IMG/VR virus record: IMGVR_UViG_3300023202_000068
Location: 89,540 to 153,539 of that record
Source: a virus
DNA: 64,000 nucleotides
Strand: one strand, 5' to 3'
The notes below the pieces were generated by a model. That model searched no databases and was not told the origin of the DNA. It saw only the letters and a program-made list of their open reading frames with translations. The position numbers and the translations under genes are program-made. The stretch's first letter is position 1; each line of letters starts with the position of its first letter. Positions 7,272 through 15,800 of the stretch are shown here, one piece after another.

Positions 7272-8648
7272 ATGGCGCTTACTCAAGATGACAGGATCTC
7301 CATTTCTAAAAAGATCATTGATATTCCAAGGGAAAACGAGACAGCCGAAGGCTTGAAAGACCAGCTCGAACTACAAAGGGTTGAGCTGGAAAAACAAGAT
7401 AACGGCAACAAGTCCCTTCAAGATGATCAGACTGCACTGGTAAACGACTATCAGGCTGAGTTGTCGCGCTATGACGGCAACGGCAGGACTGAGGTGACAG
7501 AGCAAGACATGTTAGATTCTGCTAATCGCATTATCCAATGTCCATTTTTTCCAAACGATAATCAGACCTCACTTCCATCAATACCAGACGGGGTGTGGAA
7601 GTCCTTTGTACCTTTTGCTGGCGGCTTAGGGATTGGTAGGGACTATTTAGAGGCCTTTAGTACTGTTACTAGGGAACAAGACCTCATAGACGATATTAAC
7701 GATCAGATAGTCATTGTGGAGGCTGAGAACGCTGCTACCAGAAGCACGGGAGATTCGTGTGTAGGAGGTGGAACTTGTAGCCTACCTATCTATACCAATC
7801 AAACAGACTGTCAAGACAATGGCGGTACGTGGACTCCAGGTGGTCCAGACTTTATCGGTCCAGACGCACAAATGCAGCAGGCTGCGACTGATTTAAAAAA
7901 CGCCGTTCAAGCGTGGGAAGATTTTCTTAACGGCACTCTCGGTGTAATTCCTACAGACACAGACGCAGGCAGGCAAGTAGAAAACGATGCGTCAACCACT
8001 TCGGCTAACAGTGCAATATCTGATATTGACACTTGGCAAGCCCTTCAAGACTTTGACACTACTACCTCTGTACCATCTACTTGTGCTAGCTTTAACTCAA
8101 AGCCTGCAGGCGATTTTACCCCAAGTAAGTTTAGAGCTGATGAGCTTCAGACAATTAAAGACGCTATCGCAGCACGTGAGGCTTTCTTTCCAACACGTAC
8201 AGGTCAAATAAATGGCCACTTGGGTACGGTTGTACAAGATAGTAGTTCTGGTGAGATTACATCAGCAACTGGTTTTTACGGGACAAGGTTTAGATTTATT
8301 GATATGAGATTGAACGGTATGGCTGGTTCACTTTCTAAACTTAGAGGTTTGGAGCGCGGTCAAGACGCTCAGCAATCTTTGCAAAACTCCAACAACAGCG
8401 CAGGTATAGCTTTAACTACAGTCATGACTGCTAGTCAGTTTAGAGCACCTGCAACTAATACTTCTACAATCCACGTGTTAGACGGATCTGGTTTTTCACC
8501 TGGCGACTCTGCATATGTAACGTCAAACTCTCAGGCAGAAATACCTGTGGTAATCCAGACAGTTAGTGGAAATAGAATTGTGTTGGATGTAAATATTCCA
8601 GAAAAATATAGGCACACTGAAGGTGCCAGACTATATAAAGTTCTTTAG
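7272..8648 (+). CDS. Probable virion protein, coiled-coil with a cysteine module
   Basis: First gene of the structural run. The 458-residue product has a charged heptad-rich region at residues about 25-75. A short cysteine module follows near 160-190 (GDSCVGGGTC, QTDCQDNGGTW). A long helical middle precedes a C-terminal beta domain (STIHVLDGSGFSPGD, ending GARLYKVL) of the kind that closes tail or baseplate proteins. No Shine-Dalgarno sequence is visible before ATG 7272; the region contains AATCTTTA instead. Family is not recognised; a tail-associated fibre or wedge component is most likely from position. Its 3' end overlaps a convergent minus-strand gene by 18 bases. Confidence 0.65.
   Translation: MALTQDDRISISKKIIDIPRENETAEGLKDQLELQRVELEKQDNGNKSLQDDQTALVNDYQAELSRYDGNGRTEVTEQDMLDSANRIIQCPFFPNDNQTSLPSIPDGVWKSFVPFAGGLGIGRDYLEAFSTVTREQDLIDDINDQIVIVEAENAATRSTGDSCVGGGTCSLPIYTNQTDCQDNGGTWTPGGPDFIGPDAQMQQAATDLKNAVQAWEDFLNGTLGVIPTDTDAGRQVENDASTTSANSAISDIDTWQALQDFDTTTSVPSTCASFNSKPAGDFTPSKFRADELQTIKDAIAAREAFFPTRTGQINGHLGTVVQDSSSGEITSATGFYGTRFRFIDMRLNGMAGSLSKLRGLERGQDAQQSLQNSNNSAGIALTTVMTASQFRAPATNTSTIHVLDGSGFSPGDSAYVTSNSQAEIPVVIQTVSGNRIVLDVNIPEKYRHTEGARLYKVL
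8601..8628 (-). terminator. Candidate intrinsic terminator of the minus-strand island
   Basis: Read on the minus strand, GGCAC and GTGCC (8623-8627 and 8611-8615) form a five-pair stem around a seven-base loop, followed by TATATTTTTC. It lies just past the stop of the minus-strand gene at 8631 and inside the 3' coding end of the convergent structural gene. The stem is short, so strength is uncertain. Confidence 0.45.
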
Positions 8649-8933
8649 ATCTTCTAGGTCTTCTATTGAGGTAGCGGCTAGGTCGTGTGTGATAAATAAC
8701 ATGTGAGCTTCTATTCGGTTGTGAGCCTTTTCATACTCTTCTTTCGATGCATCTTCACCAGCTACTATTGATTGTTTTTTTAGCCGACTAGATTCCATCT
8801 TGCGCTTTCTCATATATTCTCTTTCAATATACTTACGCATTGTGTCTTTCAATTCTTTACTAGACATCTCAGAGTAGAAACCTTCGATTTCTAACTTATC
8901 TATGACTCCATCGACAATTTCTAGAGCGTTCAT
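8631..8933 (-). CDS. Hypothetical charged helical protein
   Basis: Last gene of the minus-strand island. The 100 residues are highly charged and probably almost wholly helical, with basic patches in the middle (REYMRKRKMESSRLKKQS) and acidic ends. I recognise no family. The ATG at 8933 overlaps the stop of the upstream small gene (ATG-A pattern). Its 3' end overlaps the convergent + gene, and a hairpin follows. Confidence 0.65.
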   Translation of the reverse strand: MNALEIVDGVIDKLEIEGFYSEMSSKELKDTMRKYIEREYMRKRKMESSRLKKQSIVAGEDASKEEYEKAHNRIEAHMLFITHDLAATSIEDLEDLKNFI

Positions 8934-9091
8934 CTGTTAGTCTTCTTAATTATAGCAGCACCGCACTTGTCACAGACAAAGTACTTACCCCTGTCTAGGA
9001 AGTTGTGTCCGGTAATACAGGGTTTACTTCTAAGTGCCATAAAAATGAAACTTGCAAGTACTGCATAAAAAAACATCACTGATAATTCCAC
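8930..9091 (-). CDS. 53-residue membrane protein with CxxC zinc motif
   Basis: Starts at GTG 9091, overlapping the TAG of the upstream gene by one base (TAGTG), and ends by overlapping the next start by four. An N-terminal hydrophobic helix (SVMFFYAVLASFIFMAL) is followed by a cytoplasmic tail with KPCITGHNF and CDKCGA, a likely C-H-C-C zinc site. The short length, membrane anchor and zinc knuckle recall small accessory phage proteins, but I cannot assign a function. The exact fit between two neighbours supports it. Confidence 0.6.
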   Translation of the reverse strand: MELSVMFFYAVLASFIFMALRSKPCITGHNFLDRGKYFVCDKCGAAIIKKTNR

Positions 9092-9468
9092 TACGAATCC
9101 TCTACACCCTCGTGGTAATCCTTAAATAGAGTCTTATGCCCACATTCTTGGTTACTACAGGCTCTGTTGTATTTTACTTTATTTCTAAGAGGCCAAATGT
9201 TAATCTGCATAATACCGCTCGCACATTTGTGACATAGCCATTTTGCCTTAGCCTTCTCAGCTTTTCTCTTTTCTTTACTCTCATGGAGCTTTCGCTCTTG
9301 TCTTTGTTTTCTAACAAGCTCTTCTAAATGTTCAAATCTTCCAACATCTACCATCTTGTTAATTTTCCTCAATTTTTTAAGTTCTTTTTTGAGGCTATCG
9401 TTTTCATGCTTCAGTTTTTCTAACAAATCATAGTCGCCACTGTGTCGGCGAGTTTTACTCTTAGCCAT
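9091..9468 (-). CDS. Coiled-coil protein with Ogr/Delta-like zinc finger, candidate late activator
   Basis: The 125-residue product has a basic start, a long heptad-like coiled coil at about residues 12-72, then a C-terminal zinc module: LCHKC, about 21 residues, then ACSNQEC, giving C-x2-C-x21-C-x4-C. P2 Ogr and P4 Delta late-gene activators have C-x2-C-x22-C-x4-C with a tyrosine three residues before the third cysteine; here that segment is YNRAC. Ogr is about 72 residues and lacks the coiled coil. The gene lies between two parts of the tail operon, which suits a regulator of structural genes. Start ATG 9468; no strong ribosome site is seen. A simple zinc ribbon of other function remains possible. 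Confidence 0.55.
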   Translation of the reverse strand: MAKSKTRRHSGDYDLLEKLKHENDSLKKELKKLRKINKMVDVGRFEHLEELVRKQRQERKLHESKEKRKAEKAKAKWLCHKCASGIMQINIWPLRNKVKYNRACSNQECGHKTLFKDYHEGVEDS

Positions 9469-9477
9469 AGTTGAGTC

Positions 9478-9645
9478 CTAAATTGCTTTTGTACCTCGAA
9501 TTACCTTGAAGTTTCTTCTGCGTTCCTCTGCCTTTTTGTTTCTCTTTCTTCTACGGTAACTGATTATAAAATTTACAAAAATAATCCCAATTGGGATCAG
9601 CGAAAGTACTGTAAGTATTACAAATGCTGGACTACTCCCTTCCAT
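9478..9645 (-). CDS. 55-residue single-pass membrane protein
   Basis: Starts at ATG 9645, overlapping the upstream gene by 14 bases, and stops at TAG 9478. A hydrophobic segment (AFVILTVLSLIPIGIIFVN, about residues 7-25) is followed by a strongly basic cytoplasmic tail (YRRRKRNKKAEERRR). By the positive-inside rule the N-terminus faces the periplasm. I recognise no family. It could be a small anchor or holin-like protein, but a single helix with no lysis neighbours is weak support for the latter. Confidence 0.6.
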   Translation of the reverse strand: MEGSSPAFVILTVLSLIPIGIIFVNFIISYRRRKRNKKAEERRRNFKVIRGTKAI

Positions 9646-9829
9646 CTATTATAACTTTTTGGATAATTTTCTTATTTTCACTGCGATTGTATTCTTTTTT
9701 GGATTTAAAGGCGGTTCCGACTGGCGGCACGGGTATACGCATCTTAGGTTTGTCTAATGATTTTAGTTGCTTAGAGAATTTTTTCTTAGCCTTAGAAGCT
9801 TTTCTGCGTCGGCTTGACATTTTACCCAT
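9632..9829 (-). CDS. Small highly basic protein
   Basis: First gene of the minus-strand island, with a strong ribosome site (CGGAGG) seven bases before ATG 9829. The 65 residues are about one third lysine and arginine (MSSRRRKASKAKKKF, later SKKEYNRSENKK), with a short proline-rich middle (RIPVPPVG). It probably binds nucleic acid or acidic partners; no family is recognised. The good translation signal and a promoter about 45 bases upstream make it real. Confidence 0.65.
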   Translation of the reverse strand: MGKMSSRRRKASKAKKKFSKQLKSLDKPKMRIPVPPVGTAFKSKKEYNRSENKKIIQKVIIDGRE

Positions 9830-9843
9830 ATTTGCCTCCGATT

Positions 9844-9869
9844 TAAAGATTGCAGTGACACAATCTTTA
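9844..9869. repeat. Inverted repeat, TAAAGATTG with 8-base spacer
   Basis: Perfect nine-base arms at 9844-9852 and 9861-9869 (TAAAGATTG and CAATCTTTA) surround eight bases. On the minus strand it lies directly downstream of the -10 box at 9871-9876, covering the expected start of the island transcript. It may be an operator or a 5' leader hairpin. The half-site AATCTTTA recurs at 7260, 20852, 24348 and 53117. Confidence 0.6.
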
Positions 9870-9870
9870 T

Positions 9871-9882
9871 ATTATATACCAA
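9871..9882 (-). promoter_or_regulatory. Promoter of the minus-strand island
   Basis: On the minus strand the bases read TTGGTATATAAT. This gives an extended -10 (TGG before the box) and a perfect TATAAT at 9876-9871. No convincing -35 was seen. It precedes ATG 9829 by about 42 bases and shares the TGGTATAT core with other sites in the window. Confidence 0.55.
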
Positions 9883-9923
9883 GTCCCTCCCTTTTAAAAT
9901 CCATAAATTTAGGTGTTTAACTA

Positions 9924-12773
9924 ATGGCTAGTCCTTTTATATCAGGTAATAATCCAAACTTCGTCGGAACAAATCGCAATGCCGATTTAGCCGCTACGGA
10001 AGAGGCACGGTTTGCTGAAGAGCAGGCACAGCGTGCGCGTGATGAGATTGCAGATAGAGAGTTAGAGCGAATTAAAAGGGAAGCTGCTCGGCGTAGAGAA
10101 CTTAGAGAGCTTCTACAGCGCACAGAGCCCACTCCGACTCCAGAACCTGCATTTAGACCACCCTGGAATGACGGTGACCAACCTAAGCAAATTCACTCTA
10201 ATAAAAATGAAGTATTTTTTGCTCCTTTCTTTATAGACCCAGATCGTTGGAATAGGTTTTTTCCCTACAGGCTCTTGATTATAGATGTTACAGACAACAA
10301 TAAAACTGTTGGTCCTGGCGGCATTGACTTTCAAGGTATTAACTCGTTTGAAGAAATTAACAGCGAAGGTGGAATTGAATACGTAATTACTCAGCAAGCT
10401 AGAAATAAGTCTTGGGAGATGGTGTTACCCATTACTCCTCAGCAACTTCAGGTTACAGATCAATACTCCATCAACACCTCTGCTACAATGAGAGGAGTTA
10501 TAGAGGAGCATAACGGTTTAAAGTTCAAGATGATCTCGGCTTCTGGTACTACAGGAATATGGCCTCTTAAGCCAACATTGGGTGACAAGGTTGAAAGACC
10601 TAGTGTTGCCGGTTCAGTTTTTGGAGGCACTATTGAGGCAGCCAATAACTTAGCTAACCAAGCTGGCTCTGTAAAATCTATAGCGACTGGTGAGCACCCT
10701 AGAAGACCTAGTAATGCTGAAAAACCAGGTGAGTCCAGTGTAGGTACAGAATTCAACACCGGATACTACCAGGCTCTTTACATGGGACAATTCCTTGAAA
10801 GATACGCTCAAGCTAAGAAAAACCCTGAATGGAAAAATTACAGATTAGCCTTCGACATGCCTAAGCAGAATCAGACTTTTGTTGTAACGCCTGTTTCTTT
10901 TTCCCTGAAGCAAGATCAACAAAGCCCAGGTGAGTACAAGTTCAACTTTCAATTCAAAGCATGGAAGAGAGTTAAGCTAAACGAGACACCGTTTGTAGAG
11001 TCTACTCAGTTGCCAGACTTAGGCGACCCAAACATATATCAAAGAGCTGTAGGAACTATTGAGCAAACTAGGAGAACTCTTGGTTCAGCCCTCAACTTAG
11101 TTAGAGCAGTAAGAAGTGACGCACAGGCGGTATTTAATAACTTGAGAGAATTATCTTTGGTTGTTAAAGATGCTGCCGGACTTGTGTTCACAGCTATTGA
11201 CTTGCCCAGGCAGATTGTTAATGACTTAAAGTCTACCATTGAAGACTCTATTGAAAATATTTCAAGCGCATTTACCCCACCTAGTGATCGGTTTAGAGAC
11301 CAGCCAGGACTTCAAGGTTCAGTCAATAAAATTACTAATGTTGGAGGCCTATCTCCTCAATCAAAAGCCGGTACAGTTGCCCAGTCAATCACTAACCAGA
11401 GAAGGGCAAATGAAGGTCTTTCAAGAGAAGCCGTACAAGCTGGAGCATTAGGGACAGACGCTGCACAAAGAACACAGGTAGATACACTTAATAATGTTTT
11501 TGAGAACCCAGAAGAAAACTTTGACTTCTTCAATACTATAAATGTTGACCAGCTTCAACTTACGCCGGAGCAACAGATAGCTATTGAGGACGATCAGGAA
11601 AGAACTTCTTTAATTACAATTAATGACTTGAGAGAGACTAAGCAAGACTTACTTACCCTTTCTAATCAAATATCTAATAACTTTGGTGCCCTAGACAGCA
11701 CTTACGCAAGTATCTTTGGACTACCAGAGCCTCAAGAGCGTTCCTTACCACTAACTGTTGAAGAAAATGAAGTTTTAGCTTCTATATTTGAAACCATACA
11801 GGTTATAGACATACTTACTTCTACAAAACAGTTCGATAGTTTAAACGAAGAGAGTTCTTTGGAATTTGTTGGAGGTATTGCTAACGAGGCTAACATTAAC
11901 TTCAACACACCTCCTTCTAAACTATTAGCGCCTGTACCGTTTGGATCAAGTATCGAAGAGATTTCAGCTAAATACTTAAGGGACGCAGATAGGTTTTTAG
12001 AAATTGCCACGTTAAACAACTTGAGATCACCTTACATTGATGAGGAAGGCTTCATCTACGATTTACTTTCAAATGCAAGTGGTAGGCAGTTTAACGTAAA
12101 CGATACGGAAGCACTTTTGTTTATCGGACAGAAAATTATTTTACAGTCTGACATAGTACCTCCGTTTTCTAGAAAAATTACAAACGTAGAGCAGATTGGC
12201 GACGGTAACTTTTTAGTAACTGTAGATGGACTTAATAACCTTGGAAATCTTACAACAGCAGACGGAGCAAGAATGCAAACCTTTCTGCCTGGTACTGTAA
12301 ATAGTCAAAATCAAATTTACATTCCAAGTGACGAACCATCTTCTGTAGAAGACGATCAGGTTTTTAACATACCTGGTGTTAGTGACAATCAACTTGCAAA
12401 ACTTTCAAAGGTAGACTTCCTACTTACGGAAGAATTTGATATTGCAATTAACAGCGTAGGTGACTTTAGACTTGCCACGGGACTAACTAACTTAGTCCAG
12501 GCATTGAAAATGAAAATTAAAACACAGCGTGGAACACTTTTGAGACATTTAGATTACGGATTGGGTCTTGAGTACGGTGTATCTGTAGCTGATATAAATA
12601 ACGGACTTATTATTAATGAACTCAACAGACTTGTAACAGAGGACGAAAGATTTCAAGCGGTGACTCAGGTGTCACTAAGGTTGTCCGGTTCTACACTCGG
12701 TATTGACATGGTAGTTCAACTTGCCAATAATAACGGTGTTTTACCAGTAAACTTTGACTTGAAAGTTTCCTAA
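9924..12773 (+). CDS. Baseplate hub/wedge protein: LysM domain plus gp25-like domain
   Basis: The 949-residue product begins with a charged coiled coil (about residues 25-70), followed by a beta-rich domain (100-400) with GYYQALYMGQFLERY and FNFQFKAWKRVKL. Around residues 672-715 is a LysM-like segment (PVPFGSSIEEISAKYL, FLEIATLNNLRSPYI), as in tail tip proteins related to T4 gp53. The last 115 residues (FDIAINSVGDF, LDYGLGLEYGV, then VSLRL and FDLKV) match gp25/lysozyme-like baseplate wedge proteins. It therefore fuses two wedge functions that are separate in many phages. It sits directly before the J-type wedge gene, as expected for a contractile baseplate. Confidence 0.75.
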   Translation: MASPFISGNNPNFVGTNRNADLAATEEARFAEEQAQRARDEIADRELERIKREAARRRELRELLQRTEPTPTPEPAFRPPWNDGDQPKQIHSNKNEVFFAPFFIDPDRWNRFFPYRLLIIDVTDNNKTVGPGGIDFQGINSFEEINSEGGIEYVITQQARNKSWEMVLPITPQQLQVTDQYSINTSATMRGVIEEHNGLKFKMISASGTTGIWPLKPTLGDKVERPSVAGSVFGGTIEAANNLANQAGSVKSIATGEHPRRPSNAEKPGESSVGTEFNTGYYQALYMGQFLERYAQAKKNPEWKNYRLAFDMPKQNQTFVVTPVSFSLKQDQQSPGEYKFNFQFKAWKRVKLNETPFVESTQLPDLGDPNIYQRAVGTIEQTRRTLGSALNLVRAVRSDAQAVFNNLRELSLVVKDAAGLVFTAIDLPRQIVNDLKSTIEDSIENISSAFTPPSDRFRDQPGLQGSVNKITNVGGLSPQSKAGTVAQSITNQRRANEGLSREAVQAGALGTDAAQRTQVDTLNNVFENPEENFDFFNTINVDQLQLTPEQQIAIEDDQERTSLITINDLRETKQDLLTLSNQISNNFGALDSTYASIFGLPEPQERSLPLTVEENEVLASIFETIQVIDILTSTKQFDSLNEESSLEFVGGIANEANINFNTPPSKLLAPVPFGSSIEEISAKYLRDADRFLEIATLNNLRSPYIDEEGFIYDLLSNASGRQFNVNDTEALLFIGQKIILQSDIVPPFSRKITNVEQIGDGNFLVTVDGLNNLGNLTTADGARMQTFLPGTVNSQNQIYIPSDEPSSVEDDQVFNIPGVSDNQLAKLSKVDFLLTEEFDIAINSVGDFRLATGLTNLVQALKMKIKTQRGTLLRHLDYGLGLEYGVSVADINNGLIINELNRLVTEDERFQAVTQVSLRLSGSTLGIDMVVQLANNNGVLPVNFDLKVS

Positions 12774-12785
12774 CTGTGGTATATG
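12754..12785 (+). promoter_or_regulatory. Extended -10 promoter before the baseplate J gene
   Basis: TGTGGTATATG at 12775-12785 gives an extended -10 and lies in the 35-base gap before the J gene. A TTGACT occurs at 12754-12759 but 20 bases away, longer than ideal. The 11-base core is identical to sites at 26170-26180 (+) and 57982-57992 (-). Confidence 0.5.
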
Positions 12786-12808
12786 TAGGGTAATAGGTAG
12801 GAGAAAAA

Positions 12809-15800
12809 ATGGCCAAATTACCAGTTCCAAAATCATACGAGCAAATATTAGGTGATATGCTTGCGACATACATCTCCAAAATTGGAGTGAATGATCTCAA
12901 TGTAGGCTCATCTGTAACTTCTTTCTTTGAAGCTATGGCACAAGCAGTCTACAGATCTTCTGGAGACACCTTCTCTATTCTCAGAGGTTTCTCTGTGGAT
13001 CGCGCTGAGGGTGAGTCTCTTAAGAGACTTGCCGAGGAAGAGCGTGTATTCCCGATACCTGCGCGTGTTGCGACTGGTCGTATAACTGTTACAGACTCAA
13101 GCTTTACAAAAATTTCTACAAAAATCTATGCAGGAACAACTCCACCAAATATCGGCTCAACCACCATCAATGTATCTGATGCTTCTGAGTTTCCAGCGAC
13201 TGGCTCTGTATTTTTAGGTAGAGGTACGCCTAATATTGAAGGACCTATTGCGTATTCAAGCGTTGATGACTTAGGTGGATTTTTTAGACTTAACCTTTCT
13301 TCTCCTACAACTAAATATCACAATAACTCTGAAACTGTAATTCTTTCACAAGGTGGGGTTAGAAACATACCTGTAGGTACTGCAGTGCAAACGGTAGGGG
13401 GCGGTTCGTCTCCACAGATAGTTTTTAGCACAACACAAGTTGCAACTATTCTTGACGGTGAAACACAGATCACAAACGTACCAGTAGCAGCACAGGAGCC
13501 TGGTATTGATGGGAACGTACCTAGAAATGCAATTACACAATTTGTAACAACACCGTTTACTGGTGCAACAGTTACAAACCCTAATCCATTTACTACAGGT
13601 CGAAACGAAGAGTCTGATGAAGAAATTAGAATTCGTATTAAAAAACAAAGAATATCTAGGGGACTTGGGACAGCCATTGCTATTGAGTCTGCTGTACAAG
13701 GAATTCAGGCAACTGATGAGAACGCAGTTGTTACATCAAACCAAATTCTTTCTACTGGCGACAAAACTACGTTATTTATCGATAACGGACAGGGGTATGA
13801 AGAAGCCACAGCAGGTATTGGCTTAGAATTTATTGTAGACTCTGCTCTTGGCGGTGAACAGTTCTTCCAGTTAGCAACAGGTGGTAATCAAACCTCTGTA
13901 GCTAAGGCTTTTTTAGAAGGCACGAACACATCTCCATTTAACATAAATCCGAACAACAGACTTGCTGTGCTAGTAGGTGGTATTCTAAGTGAACATGTTT
14001 TTGCAGAAGGTGACTTTGCCTCTAATGGCGCTGCGAATGCGTTTGAGGTTGTTGCGTCTATCAATGCAAACTCTGATTTATCTTTTTCAGCCAGAACCAT
14101 TGATAATGGAACTCGAATCACTCTTTCAGCAAAAGAAGAAACTGATGAGTTTATACAAAAGACCATACCGACCATCGGTACAGATGCTGGTATTGCAATT
14201 GGTATTGCAGACAATGAAGTTGAAACTTTAAAGTTGTTTAAAAACAAGGTAGCTCTAAGCAGAAACGGTCGAAGTGCCGTGCTTGAGTCAGAAAACCAAA
14301 GTGACTGGTCTAACACAATCACAGACGGCGACACCTTAATTGTAGGTGTAGATAGTACACAAAGTATTACATATACTTTTTCTAACGCAGACTTTGTAGC
14401 AGAGGGCACTCACTCTACTGTATCTAAAAACAATACACTTCAATCTTGGGTTAACGTAATTAACTCTAAAGTTACAGGTATTACCGCTTCAATTAACGGT
14501 AACAGAATTGTCTTGAGGTCAAACCTGGGAACTAACTCTAGAGCAGCACTAAATATCGACCCAAGTTCTACTTTAGTGTCTAAGGGTGTATTTACAGTTG
14601 GTCAGGGACTATCTGCTTCTGGTAGAGAGGCTGACTTTACACTGTCTAGAAACACAGGGCAAATTAAGCTCACTGCACCTCTAGAGCCTGGTGACAGCTT
14701 AACTGCTGGTAGCGATGCAACTCAGGCATCTATTGAAAGCTCTCAAATCTTAGGTGGTAACGTAGTATTACCTTCAGATGCAGATCTTTGGTATATGGTT
14801 GACAACTCTGCTGCTGCAATAATTCCAAATGGTGTATTGAGCGATAGCTTGATAACTATTACCAAACAGCCAGCAAACGTATTGCGAGTTAGATCAAACC
14901 TTGAAAGTGCATTTGTTAACATACAGCCTGGGGACTATGTAGTTCTGTGGAGTGACGAGGTACTACCTGTCAATAGAGTAGAAGGAAGGGTTCACGCTGT
15001 AGGGACAGAACTTGTTGCTAACGATTACTTCGAAATTAAACTAACTGTTCCTGAGTACAACGCTACTGCTGCTGAAGGACCTGTTACCTTCCTTGAGGGA
15101 CTTGCTTTTCTGAGAACTGAAGTTCCACCACAAAAAATAACAATATCTGCCGGTTCATATCAAATTAGTGAAGTTGCTGGGGAGATTAGAGATCAACTTA
15201 TTGGTGTAGACACTGCTACAGAAAACGATGAAATTATAATTGTTTCAACAAAAACCAAAAGCATCTCAGGTCACCTTTTATTATTCACTTTTAACGATGC
15301 CGCTAAGAACTTAAACTTTACAGAGGGTGATTCTGCAGCTTCACAAACTTCATTGGTTGGTTTCAAATCTGGTCAAATAAAAGGTACGGACTTTCCACTA
15401 TTTTTTCACTCAAACTTTACATCAGACCAGTTTGCCAGTCCTCCTGGTTCTTTTATAGCACAGTATGATTCTGCGCTTGACCTAGATACGGCTGGTATTG
15501 ACCCAGACGCTTTTGTTGCAATACAACATCCATACCTAAGTAATGGTTCTGAGATACTCGATGCACAAGCTGCTGATGAGAGAGTTTTAATTGACAATAT
15601 TTCTGGCAGCGCCATTGATGTTGACGACTCTAAGACTATAAGAAGAATTAGAATTGCAGACAGGTATTACCTACTAAAGACTTTGGATCTTTCACACAAT
15701 GACACAATTACTGTGATATTAGACAATGATGCTGCGAACAAAACCTTTCCAGTGCCGTTATTCAGAAGAGCCACTACAAATACAACTATGCCTATCAACG

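Noticed and set aside
9624-9920. A + strand frame of 98 codons opposite the small minus-strand genes
   Set aside because: The opposite strand holds two overlapping small genes with a good ribosome site and a promoter; this frame has neither.
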